In this document: positions 17,471 through 25,751 of the stretch, piece after piece
How the letters are laid out: each line of letters begins with the position of its first letter
How positions within the stretch are numbered: position 1 is the first letter of the stretch
Source: Amylibacter sp.
Lineage (GTDB): Bacteria; Pseudomonadota; Alphaproteobacteria; Rhodobacterales; Rhodobacteraceae
Assembly: GCA_021775355.1 (NCBI GenBank)
Contig: JAJFHZ010000034.1
Coordinates: 310,001-374,000, forward strand
Length of the DNA: 64,000 bases
Reading direction: 5' to 3'
Position numbers and translations under genes: made by a program
The notes under the pieces: generated by a model
Databases searched by the model: none
What the model was told of the DNA's origin: nothing
What the model saw: only the letters and a program-made list of their open reading frames with translations

Positions 17471-19732
17471 ATGAGACAGTTTCAAATCCTGTCGATTTTG
17501 AATCGACTGAATAACTGGCGCAAACGTAGGCGGATACAAAATACGCTGACATTTGCATTGGTTGCACTTGGTCCGTTTTTGTTACTGATCACTGTTTTGA
17601 TCTTAAATCGTTTTGGTAATCAGATAGCACCCGGCATATTGCGCGGCATATTGCTGGCGGATTTTGTCTATGTTTTGTTAATCGGTGCTTTGGTTGCACA
17701 ACGTATCATGCAGATGATAACAGCAAGGCGTGCGAAGTCAGCGGGGTCCAGACTTCATATGCGTCTTAGTGCAGTGTTTGCTCTGGTAGCTTTCATGCCA
17801 ACAGTGCTGGTTGCAGTTTTCGCGACGGTTACCCTAAATATCGGCTTAGAAGGTTGGTTTTCAGAACGGGTGCGCAACGCGGTCGGCACATCTTTATCTG
17901 CCGCTGAAGCTTATGAAGCGGAACAGCGCGATGATCTGATTGAAGATGTCACTTTCTTAAGCAGCTATCTGATCCAACAAAAACACCGAAACGCTCTTAT
18001 TGATACAAGTGAAATCCGCGATGCGGTGATAAAAGGTCAGTCTTTAATCCAGCGGGGCCTGAAAGAGGCTTATGTTATTGATAGTGGCGCTGAATTGATT
18101 GCGCGTGGGGATAAAAGTTATCTGTTTGATTTTGAAGCCCCTGAAGTTACGGATTTCGACGAATCTAACTTGGGTACACCTGCTATTATTCAGGATTGGG
18201 AAAACAATGAATTTCGTGCACTTGTAAAGCTGCCTAACTATCTGGATCATTATTTGTTGGTATCACGCACTGTTGACGGTGAAATTTTAACTCTGCTTGA
18301 TGAAACCAAGGAAACGGCCACACTTTATAATCAGTTGGAAAGTGAACGGGGTAAATTGTTGTTTGATCTGGGGTTAATATATCTGGGCTTTGCTTTCTTT
18401 GTTATTCTATCCGCCATATGGCTTGGTCTGTGGTTTGCGGAACGGCTGGCACGACCTGTTGGTAAATTGGCCGGTGCGGCACAACGCGTTGGTGCCGGGG
18501 ATTTGACCGTACGCGTCAAGGAAGAAAAAGGCGATGATGAAATTGCTATGTTGGGCCGTATTTTTAACCGTATGACCCAACAAGTGAAACGCCAGCGTGA
18601 TGATATGATTGAAGCCAATACGCGCACAGAAAAACGCCGACGTTTATTCGATAGTGTTTTGACGGGGGTTTCCACGGGCGTAATTGGTTTAAACCCAAGG
18701 GGTCGCATTGAGGTGCTTAATGCTGCAGCTTCCAAGATACTGGAAGTCAGCAGCGAAAAGGTTATGGGGCAGGCTTTGTCTATAGTTGTGCCTGAGTTTT
18801 CCAAGTTATTTGAACAGACGCAAGTGAAGACCAACCCCACGCGTCAAGATGAGATTAGCCTGACCCGTGCGGGTAACGCAGAGGTTTTACTTGTGCGTAT
18901 TACAGCGCGTGTAACAGATGGTGAAAAATTAGAGGGATATGTTGTTACTTTTGACGATGTTACCGATTTGGTGTCAGCGCAACGGATGGCTGCTTGGGGT
19001 GATGTAGCACGGCGCATTGCACATGAAATCAAGAACCCGCTGACACCAATCCAATTGTCTGCTGAACGTATGGCACGTAAATTTGCACCGTTGGTGGGTG
19101 ATCAGGCCGGAATGCTGGAACAATATACGGGCGTGATTATCCGCCAGACAAATGACTTGCGTCACATCGTTGATGAGTTTTCCAAGTTTGCGCGGATGCC
19201 AGAACCGGAACGGCGGGTGGAAAACCTGTCGAAACTTATTGAGGATGCTGTTTTACTGCAACAAAATGCGCGCCAAGATATTGATATAAATCTAAAAAAT
19301 AACCGAAAACAACTTTTGACTGAAATCGACAGTACAATGATTTCACAAGCTTTGACCAATTTGATTAAAAATGCAGGTGAAGCAATAGACAGTTATATTT
19401 CAGAACACAGCGCAGAAGGCTATACACCCGAAATCCGCATTATTGTGGATACAAAAAATCATGCAACAGTGATCCGCATACAAGACAACGGTATTGGTTT
19501 ACCCAATGAACAACGTTCGCGGTTGTTCGAACCTTATGTGACCAATCGCGAAAATGGTACCGGATTGGGTTTGCCTATTGTGAAAAAAATTATCGAAGAG
19601 CACGGTGGCACACTGGAACTGTGTGATGCACCTAAATTCAAAGGCAATACCCATGTCGGAGCAATGGCACGGATCACTTTGCCAAATGTAAATCGAGATC
19701 AAGAAGATCACTTGAAATCAAAAGTGGCGTAA
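17471..19732 (+). CDS. ntrY: Membrane sensor kinase NtrY
   Basis: A 753-residue membrane-bound kinase. Several hydrophobic segments in the first ~110 residues and another near 300-320 flank an extracytoplasmic region. A HAMP segment (RPVGKLAGAAQRVGAGDLTV), a PAS domain and the phosphoacceptor box RRIAHEIKNPLTPIQLSAER follow, then NLIKNAGEAID, DNGIGLP and GTGLGLPIV of the ATPase domain. NtrY/NtrX responds to nitrogen status and in several alphaproteobacteria to redox or envelope conditions. It lies 43 bp after ntrC and 18 bp before ntrX. Confidence 0.95.
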   Translation: MRQFQILSILNRLNNWRKRRRIQNTLTFALVALGPFLLLITVLILNRFGNQIAPGILRGILLADFVYVLLIGALVAQRIMQMITARRAKSAGSRLHMRLSAVFALVAFMPTVLVAVFATVTLNIGLEGWFSERVRNAVGTSLSAAEAYEAEQRDDLIEDVTFLSSYLIQQKHRNALIDTSEIRDAVIKGQSLIQRGLKEAYVIDSGAELIARGDKSYLFDFEAPEVTDFDESNLGTPAIIQDWENNEFRALVKLPNYLDHYLLVSRTVDGEILTLLDETKETATLYNQLESERGKLLFDLGLIYLGFAFFVILSAIWLGLWFAERLARPVGKLAGAAQRVGAGDLTVRVKEEKGDDEIAMLGRIFNRMTQQVKRQRDDMIEANTRTEKRRRLFDSVLTGVSTGVIGLNPRGRIEVLNAAASKILEVSSEKVMGQALSIVVPEFSKLFEQTQVKTNPTRQDEISLTRAGNAEVLLVRITARVTDGEKLEGYVVTFDDVTDLVSAQRMAAWGDVARRIAHEIKNPLTPIQLSAERMARKFAPLVGDQAGMLEQYTGVIIRQTNDLRHIVDEFSKFARMPEPERRVENLSKLIEDAVLLQQNARQDIDINLKNNRKQLLTEIDSTMISQALTNLIKNAGEAIDSYISEHSAEGYTPEIRIIVDTKNHATVIRIQDNGIGLPNEQRSRLFEPYVTNRENGTGLGLPIVKKIIEEHGGTLELCDAPKFKGNTHVGAMARITLPNVNRDQEDHLKSKVA

Positions 19733-19750
19733 ACGTCAAAAGGAAGCAAT

Positions 19751-21154
19751 ATGGGCGATATATTAGTAGTTGATGATGAAAAAGACATTCGTGAATTGGT
19801 GTCTGATATTCTGGTGGATGAAGGTTATACAACCAGGCTTGCGGCCGATTCAGATGAAACGTTTAGTGCAATCAACACGGAAGCACCTGATCTGATTATT
19901 CTGGATATCTGGCTTAAGGAAAGTAAATTGGATGGCATTGATATTTTAAAAACCGTGCGGCGCGATAACCCGGATATACCCATCGTTATTATTTCGGGTC
20001 ATGGCAATATTGAAATTGCGGTGGCTGCCATCAAGCAGGGCGCATATGACTTTATACAAAAACCATTTAATATTGATCAATTGATGGTGGTCATATCACG
20101 GGCCATGGAAACCTCGCGTTTACGGCGTGAAAATGCAGCCCTGAAAGTGCGTGATATCTCATCTTCCACAATGGTTGGCGAAAGTCCTACTTTCAAAGCC
20201 CTGAAATCACAATTGGATAAAGTTACAAAAACCAATGGCCGGGTGATGCTGACGGGGCCCTCAGGTGCAGGCAAAGAAGTGGCGGCACGCTATATTCACG
20301 CGAATTCCGATCGCGCAAAAGCACCGTTTATATCAGTAAACTCGGCCACGATAGAGCCGGAACGGATGGAAGAAGTGTTGTTTGGCCGCGAAACCGTTGA
20401 ACGGGGGCATGAACCTGGTCTGTTGGAGCAGGCACATGGCGGGTTTGTATTTTTTGATGAGGTTGCTGATATGCCGACCGGAACTCAATCGAAAATCTTA
20501 CGGGTTTTAGTCGATCAACAGTTTACCCGCGTAGGTGGCTCGGACAAGGTGCGGGTTAATCTGCGTGTGGTGTCAGCAACCAATAAAGATTTGCGCGCTG
20601 AAATTGAAGCGGGCAGATTTCGTGAAGAATTGTATCACCGTCTGAACGTTGTCCCGATCGATGTGCCATCTTTGGAAGACCGTCGTGAAGATATTCCGCT
20701 TATTGCTACGCATTTTATTGCAGAACTTCATAAGAACCAAGGTTTGCCATTAAGAAACCTGTCCGATGAAACCATTGCAATGCTGCAAACGATGGGGTGG
20801 CCGGGAAATGTGCGCCAGTTACGCAATATTATTGAACGTGTACTGATACTCGGGGCTGATACAGGTGATATTTCACCCAGTGAACTGCCGAATAACGTCA
20901 TTGAAGAAAGTGATAATGGCCAATCACAAAAATCCTTTGCAATGCTGCCTTTGCGGGAAGCACGCGAAATGTTCGAACGTGACTACCTGATGGCCCAGAT
21001 TAATCGGTTTGGGGGCAATATTTCGAAAACTGCCAATTTTGTCGGCATGGAACGTTCGGCACTTCATCGTAAGCTGAAATCATTGAATGTGATTACAACC
21101 AATAAGTCGGGTGCGCGGGTGGCGGAAATCGAAGACATTGAAAGTAACGGTTAA
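19751..21154 (+). CDS. ntrX: Response regulator NtrX, no GAFTGA motif
   Basis: A 467-residue regulator with a receiver (Asp52 in LIILDIWLKES), an AAA+ domain and a Fis-like helix-turn-helix (GGNISKTANFVGMERSALHR). Walker A is GPSGAGKE and Walker B is FVFFDEVADMP. Where sigma-54 activators have GAFTGA the sequence reads EEVLFGRETVERGHEPGLLE, so the loop is replaced. Direct sigma-54 activation is therefore unlikely, as for NtrC in the same operon. A small ribosome site (AGGAAG) precedes the start. Confidence 0.95.
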   Translation: MGDILVVDDEKDIRELVSDILVDEGYTTRLAADSDETFSAINTEAPDLIILDIWLKESKLDGIDILKTVRRDNPDIPIVIISGHGNIEIAVAAIKQGAYDFIQKPFNIDQLMVVISRAMETSRLRRENAALKVRDISSSTMVGESPTFKALKSQLDKVTKTNGRVMLTGPSGAGKEVAARYIHANSDRAKAPFISVNSATIEPERMEEVLFGRETVERGHEPGLLEQAHGGFVFFDEVADMPTGTQSKILRVLVDQQFTRVGGSDKVRVNLRVVSATNKDLRAEIEAGRFREELYHRLNVVPIDVPSLEDRREDIPLIATHFIAELHKNQGLPLRNLSDETIAMLQTMGWPGNVRQLRNIIERVLILGADTGDISPSELPNNVIEESDNGQSQKSFAMLPLREAREMFERDYLMAQINRFGGNISKTANFVGMERSALHRKLKSLNVITTNKSGARVAEIEDIESNG

Positions 21155-21230
21155 TTATTGACCAAAGGCTGTTAATTTGCGACTAAAACACGATTACGCA
21201 AAGATTTAGCGTATTAATCAGGAGACCGAC

Positions 21231-22607
21231 ATGAAGGTCATCATATGTGGTGCGGGCCAAGTTGGCTGGCAAATTGCCCGTCATTTGTCATCTGAAAATA
21301 ACGATGTTACCGTGGTCGACAACAATGCCGAGCTGGTTGCGCGCGCAACCGATACGCTGGATGTGGGTGGTGTAACCGGCTTTGCGTCTTACCCTGATGT
21401 TTTAGCGCGTGCAGGGGCTGATGATGCTGATATGATCATTGCCGCGACTTTTTCGGATGAGGTTAATATGGTCACATGCCAAGTGGCCCATTCTGTATTT
21501 TCGATACCACGCAAGATTGCCCGCTTACGGGCGCAATCATATCTGGATGTGATTTATTCTGATCTTTATCAACGTGACCATTTGCCGATTGATGTTGTAA
21601 TATCACCGGAATTGGAGGTTGCGAAAACAGCACTTCAACAAATCGAATACCCGTCTACCTTTGACATTGAACCTTTTTTAGAAGGGCAGGCCCAGTTGAT
21701 TGGGATCGAACTGGATGAAGATTGCCCCGTATTGAATACCCCATTACGCCAGTTGTCAGAACTGTTTTCCACATTGCGTGCCGTTGTCGTCGGTGTACGC
21801 CGTAAAGGCAGACTGTTTGCACCCAGTGCGGATGATCAGTTGTTTGCAAGTGATCAAATCTATGTCCTTTTACATAATGAAGATCTGACACGTGGCTTGG
21901 AAGTGTTCGGTAAAACAGTTAAAAAACGTGAACGTGTGATTATTCTTGGGGGTGGAAATGTCGGATTGCGCGTAGCGATGACACTTGAACAAAGTGGTGA
22001 GCGTATTCGGGTCAAGATGATTGAGAAAAATCGCGAATGTGCAGAACGTGCGGCAGATGCGCTGGAACGTACAATTGTTTTGCATGGGGATGGATTGGAT
22101 ATGGAAATGTTGCACGAGGCAAATATCACGCAGGCAGACGCGGTGCTGGCTTTGACCTCTGATGATAAAACCAATTTATTGGGATGTACCCGCGCCAAAG
22201 CTGCAGGAGTTCCGATGACCGTAGCCTTGGTGAATGACCCGTCTCTTACCGAATTGAAAGATCCACTTGGCATTGACGTTTTTATCAACCCCAGATCTAC
22301 GACAGTTTCGTCTATTCTGCGCCATATTCGCCATGGCCGCGTTAAGGAAGTGTATTCCATTGGTGATGCGGAGGCTGAAGTCATTGAAGCGCAGGTCTTA
22401 AACAGTTCACCAATCGCAGGCATGAAAGTACGGGACATTGATTTCCCCGAAGGAGCAATGCTGGGGGCTGTGCAAAAAGGCGGAGATGTCATTCGGCCGG
22501 ACGGTGATACGAAAATTGAAGACGGCGACACTGTGGTTATTTTCTGCCTTGCAGAGGATGTATCAAAAGTTGAAACGCTGTTTCAAGTTCAAGTAGATTT
22601 TTTCTAA
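21231..22607 (+). CDS. trkA: Trk potassium uptake regulatory subunit TrkA
   Basis: A 458-residue peripheral membrane protein with two RCK repeats. Each begins with a Rossmann motif: VIICGAGQVGWQIAR at the N terminus and VIILGGGNVGLRVA near residue 235. Each repeat is followed by a TrkA-C domain. It binds NAD(H) or ATP and gates the TrkH channel. It has a good AGGAGACC ribosome site. It lies 4 bp before trkH, so they form a two-gene unit behind ntrX. Confidence 0.96.
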   Translation: MKVIICGAGQVGWQIARHLSSENNDVTVVDNNAELVARATDTLDVGGVTGFASYPDVLARAGADDADMIIAATFSDEVNMVTCQVAHSVFSIPRKIARLRAQSYLDVIYSDLYQRDHLPIDVVISPELEVAKTALQQIEYPSTFDIEPFLEGQAQLIGIELDEDCPVLNTPLRQLSELFSTLRAVVVGVRRKGRLFAPSADDQLFASDQIYVLLHNEDLTRGLEVFGKTVKKRERVIILGGGNVGLRVAMTLEQSGERIRVKMIEKNRECAERAADALERTIVLHGDGLDMEMLHEANITQADAVLALTSDDKTNLLGCTRAKAAGVPMTVALVNDPSLTELKDPLGIDVFINPRSTTVSSILRHIRHGRVKEVYSIGDAEAEVIEAQVLNSSPIAGMKVRDIDFPEGAMLGAVQKGGDVIRPDGDTKIEDGDTVVIFCLAEDVSKVETLFQVQVDFF

Positions 22608-22611
22608 AGCT

Positions 22612-24117
22612 ATGAAATGGCTAGAGGATTTTCCATTTTTCATAATCTTGATGGGCCTATCTTGTATCGCGATGTATATTCCAATGATGCACGCTATACG
22701 CCTTGAAGACTGGCTGACTGCACGTACATTCTTTTACAATGGAACCTTTTTGTCTGTGGTGACTACCATTGTCGGTATTGCTGCGCGTAGACAGGCCAAA
22801 GGTGCATCGGCCAGCACGCATTTATTGACCATGCTTGGGGCTTATGCAATTTTGCCTATCTTTTTGGCGATGCCAATGGCGCATTTGGTTAATAGTATCA
22901 CTTTCTTTCAAGCTTATTTTGAAATGCTGTCCAGCCTGACAACAACTGGGGCCACGTTGTTTGACGACCCAAAATCAATTTCAGAACCTTTGCATTTATG
23001 GCGTTCTTTGGTTGGATGGCTTGGTGGTTTTATGATCTTGGTTGTGGCAATGGCAATATTCGCGCCATTGAACATGGGCGGGTTTGAAATTTATGCGTTG
23101 CAAAGGCATCGTAAAGTGGCGGTGTCGCAAATGCAGAAAGCCGAAGTGGCTGAACGTTTAAACCGGTTTTCGATGCAGATATTTCCAGTGTATCTGTTAC
23201 TGACAGTGATTTTGTCCCTTGTCTTGGTTGTTCTGGGTGAACGTATTCTGGTGGCAGTCAGCCATGCGATGGCTATACTTTCAACGAGCGGTATTTCTCC
23301 GGTAGGGGGGCTTTCCGAGGCACAAGGTGGTTTTCCTGCAGAACTGATCATGTTTTTATTTTTGTTTTTTGCGATTTCCAGAAATACATTTTTATCAGGA
23401 CGCGAGCAGGAAAGTTGGAAAGTTATCAAGCAAGATAAAGAAATTACACAAGCCTTGTTATGTATCACGATCATTCCATTGTTATTGTTCATCCGACATT
23501 GGTCAGGTGCGATTGAGTTGAATGAACAAGTTGACGGGCTTTCATCGCTTGCATCGTTTTGGGGCAGTACCTTTACGGTTTTGTCATTTCTGACAACGAC
23601 AGGTTTTGTAAGCCAGTCTTGGGAAGTGTCACAAAGTTGGTCTGGATTGAACACACCGGGGCTAATCTTTATTGGTTTGGCATCCTTGGGTGGCGGGGTT
23701 GCCACGACCGCAGGTGGTATTAAATTATTACGCGTATATGCGCTTTACAAACACGGGCTTCGTGAAATGGAACGGCTAAGTTTTCCAAGTTCTGTGGGTG
23801 GTGCAGGGCAACGGGGGCGTTCAATCCGGCGAGAAGGGGCTTTTGTTGCTTGGATTTTCCTGATGGTTTTTGTGCTGTCATTGGGTATTGTTATGTTAGC
23901 CCTGACACTTACCGGGATCAGCTTTATAGATGCTTTGGCCTTTGCTGTTGCCGGTCTCAGTACAACAGGCCCATTGGTTCATATTGCAATCGAAGGTGGT
24001 GGCAGTTATGCCCAGCTTCCCGACATGGCAAAGGGTATACTTTGCGTTGCTATGATTCTTGGTCGACTGGAAACTGTTGCTGTAATTGCGTTGTTTAACC
24101 CGAATTACTGGCGATAA
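22612..24117 (+). CDS. trkH: Trk potassium channel subunit TrkH
   Basis: A 501-residue membrane protein with repeated M1-P-M2 units. Filter regions with the TTTG pattern can be seen in SSLTTTGATLFDD, FLTTTGFVS and AGLSTTGPLV. It forms the K+ pore that works with TrkA. It begins 4 bp after trkA. Confidence 0.94.
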   Translation: MKWLEDFPFFIILMGLSCIAMYIPMMHAIRLEDWLTARTFFYNGTFLSVVTTIVGIAARRQAKGASASTHLLTMLGAYAILPIFLAMPMAHLVNSITFFQAYFEMLSSLTTTGATLFDDPKSISEPLHLWRSLVGWLGGFMILVVAMAIFAPLNMGGFEIYALQRHRKVAVSQMQKAEVAERLNRFSMQIFPVYLLLTVILSLVLVVLGERILVAVSHAMAILSTSGISPVGGLSEAQGGFPAELIMFLFLFFAISRNTFLSGREQESWKVIKQDKEITQALLCITIIPLLLFIRHWSGAIELNEQVDGLSSLASFWGSTFTVLSFLTTTGFVSQSWEVSQSWSGLNTPGLIFIGLASLGGGVATTAGGIKLLRVYALYKHGLREMERLSFPSSVGGAGQRGRSIRREGAFVAWIFLMVFVLSLGIVMLALTLTGISFIDALAFAVAGLSTTGPLVHIAIEGGGSYAQLPDMAKGILCVAMILGRLETVAVIALFNPNYWR

Positions 24118-24249
24118 AGGCACACTTTTGCCCAATAAGTCAAAATTAACGTTTGTTTCCTCTGGATAATCTTAAATTGCTGTCTAGTATCACTCGGATA
24201 AAAAGAAACTGCCTGCGCAAATGCAGGCCAATAACGAAAGCTGGGACAA

Positions 24250-24486
24250 ATGGCTGTCGACAAAGCAAACTTACAGGATGCATTCCTGAATAATGTTCGT
24301 AAAGAAAAGAACTCTGTAACTGTCTTCTTGATCAATGGTGTGAAATTACAAGGTGTGATTACTTGGTTTGACAACTTCTGCATTCTATTACGCCGTGATG
24401 GTCAATCACAACTGGTTTATAAACACGCTGTATCAACGATTATGCCTGCTCAACCTGTTGTTTTATATGATGGAGACGGGGAATAG
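24250..24486 (+). CDS. hfq: RNA chaperone Hfq
   Basis: A 78-residue Sm-like protein that forms hexamers and pairs small RNAs with targets. It has [21 protein letters not shown] (Sm1; proximal-face residues) and the Sm2 signature [10 protein letters not shown]. The C-terminal tail is very short, as usual in alphaproteobacteria. Its stop overlaps the inferred ATA start of hflX. A small hairpin, GCCTGC/GCAGGC at 24211-24228, lies in its leader. Confidence 0.97.
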   Translation: MAVDKANLQDAFLNNVRKEKNSVTVFLINGVKLQGVITWFDNFCILLRRDGQSQLVYKHAVSTIMPAQPVVLYDGDGE

Positions 24487-25751
24487 GCGCTTCAAGTACC
24501 CGCGTAAGCGTTCTACATCCTGACATCCGGAATTTAGACAACCGACGCTCACCACAACACTCACTAAATGAAGCGGTATCGCTCGCGCATGCCTTGGAAC
24601 TGGATGTCGCCCATGAATTGGTTGTGCCCTTACGAAAACCGCAGGCGGGCTTGTTGTTTGGAAAAGGTAAACTGGAAGAACTTGCCGCTGTTTTTGAAAA
24701 TGAAGAAATCGGTCTGGTCATAATTGACGGGCCCGTGACACCTATTCAGCAACGAAATCTGGAAAAGAAATGGGGCGTGAAAATTCTAGATCGCACCGGA
24801 CTGATTTTGGAAATTTTCGGGGATCGTGCCGCGACCCGTGAAGGGGTGTTGCAGGTCGATCTGGCTGCACTATCCTATCAGAAAACCCGTCTTGTACGCA
24901 GTTGGACACACTTGGAACGTCAGCGTGGCGGTCTTAGTTTTGTGGGCGGTGCAGGCGAAAGCCAATTAGAGTCTGATAGACGTGCAATTGATGACGCGAT
25001 TGTGCGCCTGAAGCGGCAATTGTCGAAAGTGGTTAAAACCCGAACGCTACACCGCGCTGCCCGCAAAAAAGTACCCTATCCGATTGTTGCTTTGGTTGGT
25101 TATACCAATGCGGGCAAATCAACTATTTTCAATCACATAACAGGTGCGTCCGTTGTGGCGAAAGATATGCTTTTTGCCACGCTTGATCCGACAATGCGTG
25201 CCGTCAAACTACCTTCTGGTCGTGATATAATCCTGTCAGATACGGTTGGATTTATTTCCGACTTGCCAACTGAACTGGTAGCAGCATTCCGTGCTACGCT
25301 GGAAGAAGTTCTGGATGCTGATTTGATCCTGCATGTCCGCGACATTGCCCATCCGGAAACTGAAGAGCAGGCCCGGGATGTTTTGGATATTCTTGAAAAA
25401 CTTGGTATTGACGAAACGACACAACAATTGATTGTTAATGTGTGGAATAAGATAGATGCGGTCGATGCGGATAAACGTGAGGCACTTATGGCTGTCGCGA
25501 AACGCAGTGATACGATTGTTACGGCCTCTGCACTGACAGGCGCTGGTATTTCTAATCTGATGGACGCGATAGAACAGAATTTGCTGGAGCCTACAGTTAC
25601 CGAGAAGATCAAATTAGCCTTTTCCGAAGGTAAACGCCGCGCATGGTTGTTTGATCACAACGTGGTTGATACCGAAGAGCAGATCGATATCGGCTTTGAG
25701 GTTACCGTGACATGGACAGCAAAACTGGCCGCGCAATTTCAAAAAGTCTAA
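24483..25751 (+). CDS. hflX: Ribosome-associated GTPase HflX
   Basis: A GTPase of 422 residues if it starts at ATA 24483. The G domain has GYTNAGKST (P loop), DTVGFI and NVWNKID; the HflX N-terminal domain has [19 protein letters not shown] and [18 protein letters not shown]. HflX splits stalled ribosomes under stress. The family-like sequence extends upstream of the first conventional start (TTG 24594): [11 protein letters not shown] and [16 protein letters not shown] are conserved in relatives. Upstream in frame there is no ATG, GTG or TTG before a stop at 24468. ATA 24483 overlaps the hfq stop (ATAG) and has GGAG seven bases before it, so I place the start there. Confidence 0.9.
   Translation: MGASSTRVSVLHPDIRNLDNRRSPQHSLNEAVSLAHALELDVAHELVVPLRKPQAGLLFGKGKLEELAAVFENEEIGLVIIDGPVTPIQQRNLEKKWGVKILDRTGLILEIFGDRAATREGVLQVDLAALSYQKTRLVRSWTHLERQRGGLSFVGGAGESQLESDRRAIDDAIVRLKRQLSKVVKTRTLHRAARKKVPYPIVALVGYTNAGKSTIFNHITGASVVAKDMLFATLDPTMRAVKLPSGRDIILSDTVGFISDLPTELVAAFRATLEEVLDADLILHVRDIAHPETEEQARDVLDILEKLGIDETTQQLIVNVWNKIDAVDADKREALMAVAKRSDTIVTASALTGAGISNLMDAIEQNLLEPTVTEKIKLAFSEGKRRAWLFDHNVVDTEEQIDIGFEVTVTWTAKLAAQFQKV

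Noticed and set aside
17483-17510. TTCAAATCC stretch resembling a tRNA T-loop
   Set aside because: It lies in the first codons of ntrY and has no acceptor stem or other arms. No tRNA was found in the window.
24594-25751. hflX starting at TTG 24594
   Set aside because: Family-conserved sequence lies upstream, so this start would truncate the protein by 37 residues. I used ATA 24483 and flag it as unusual.
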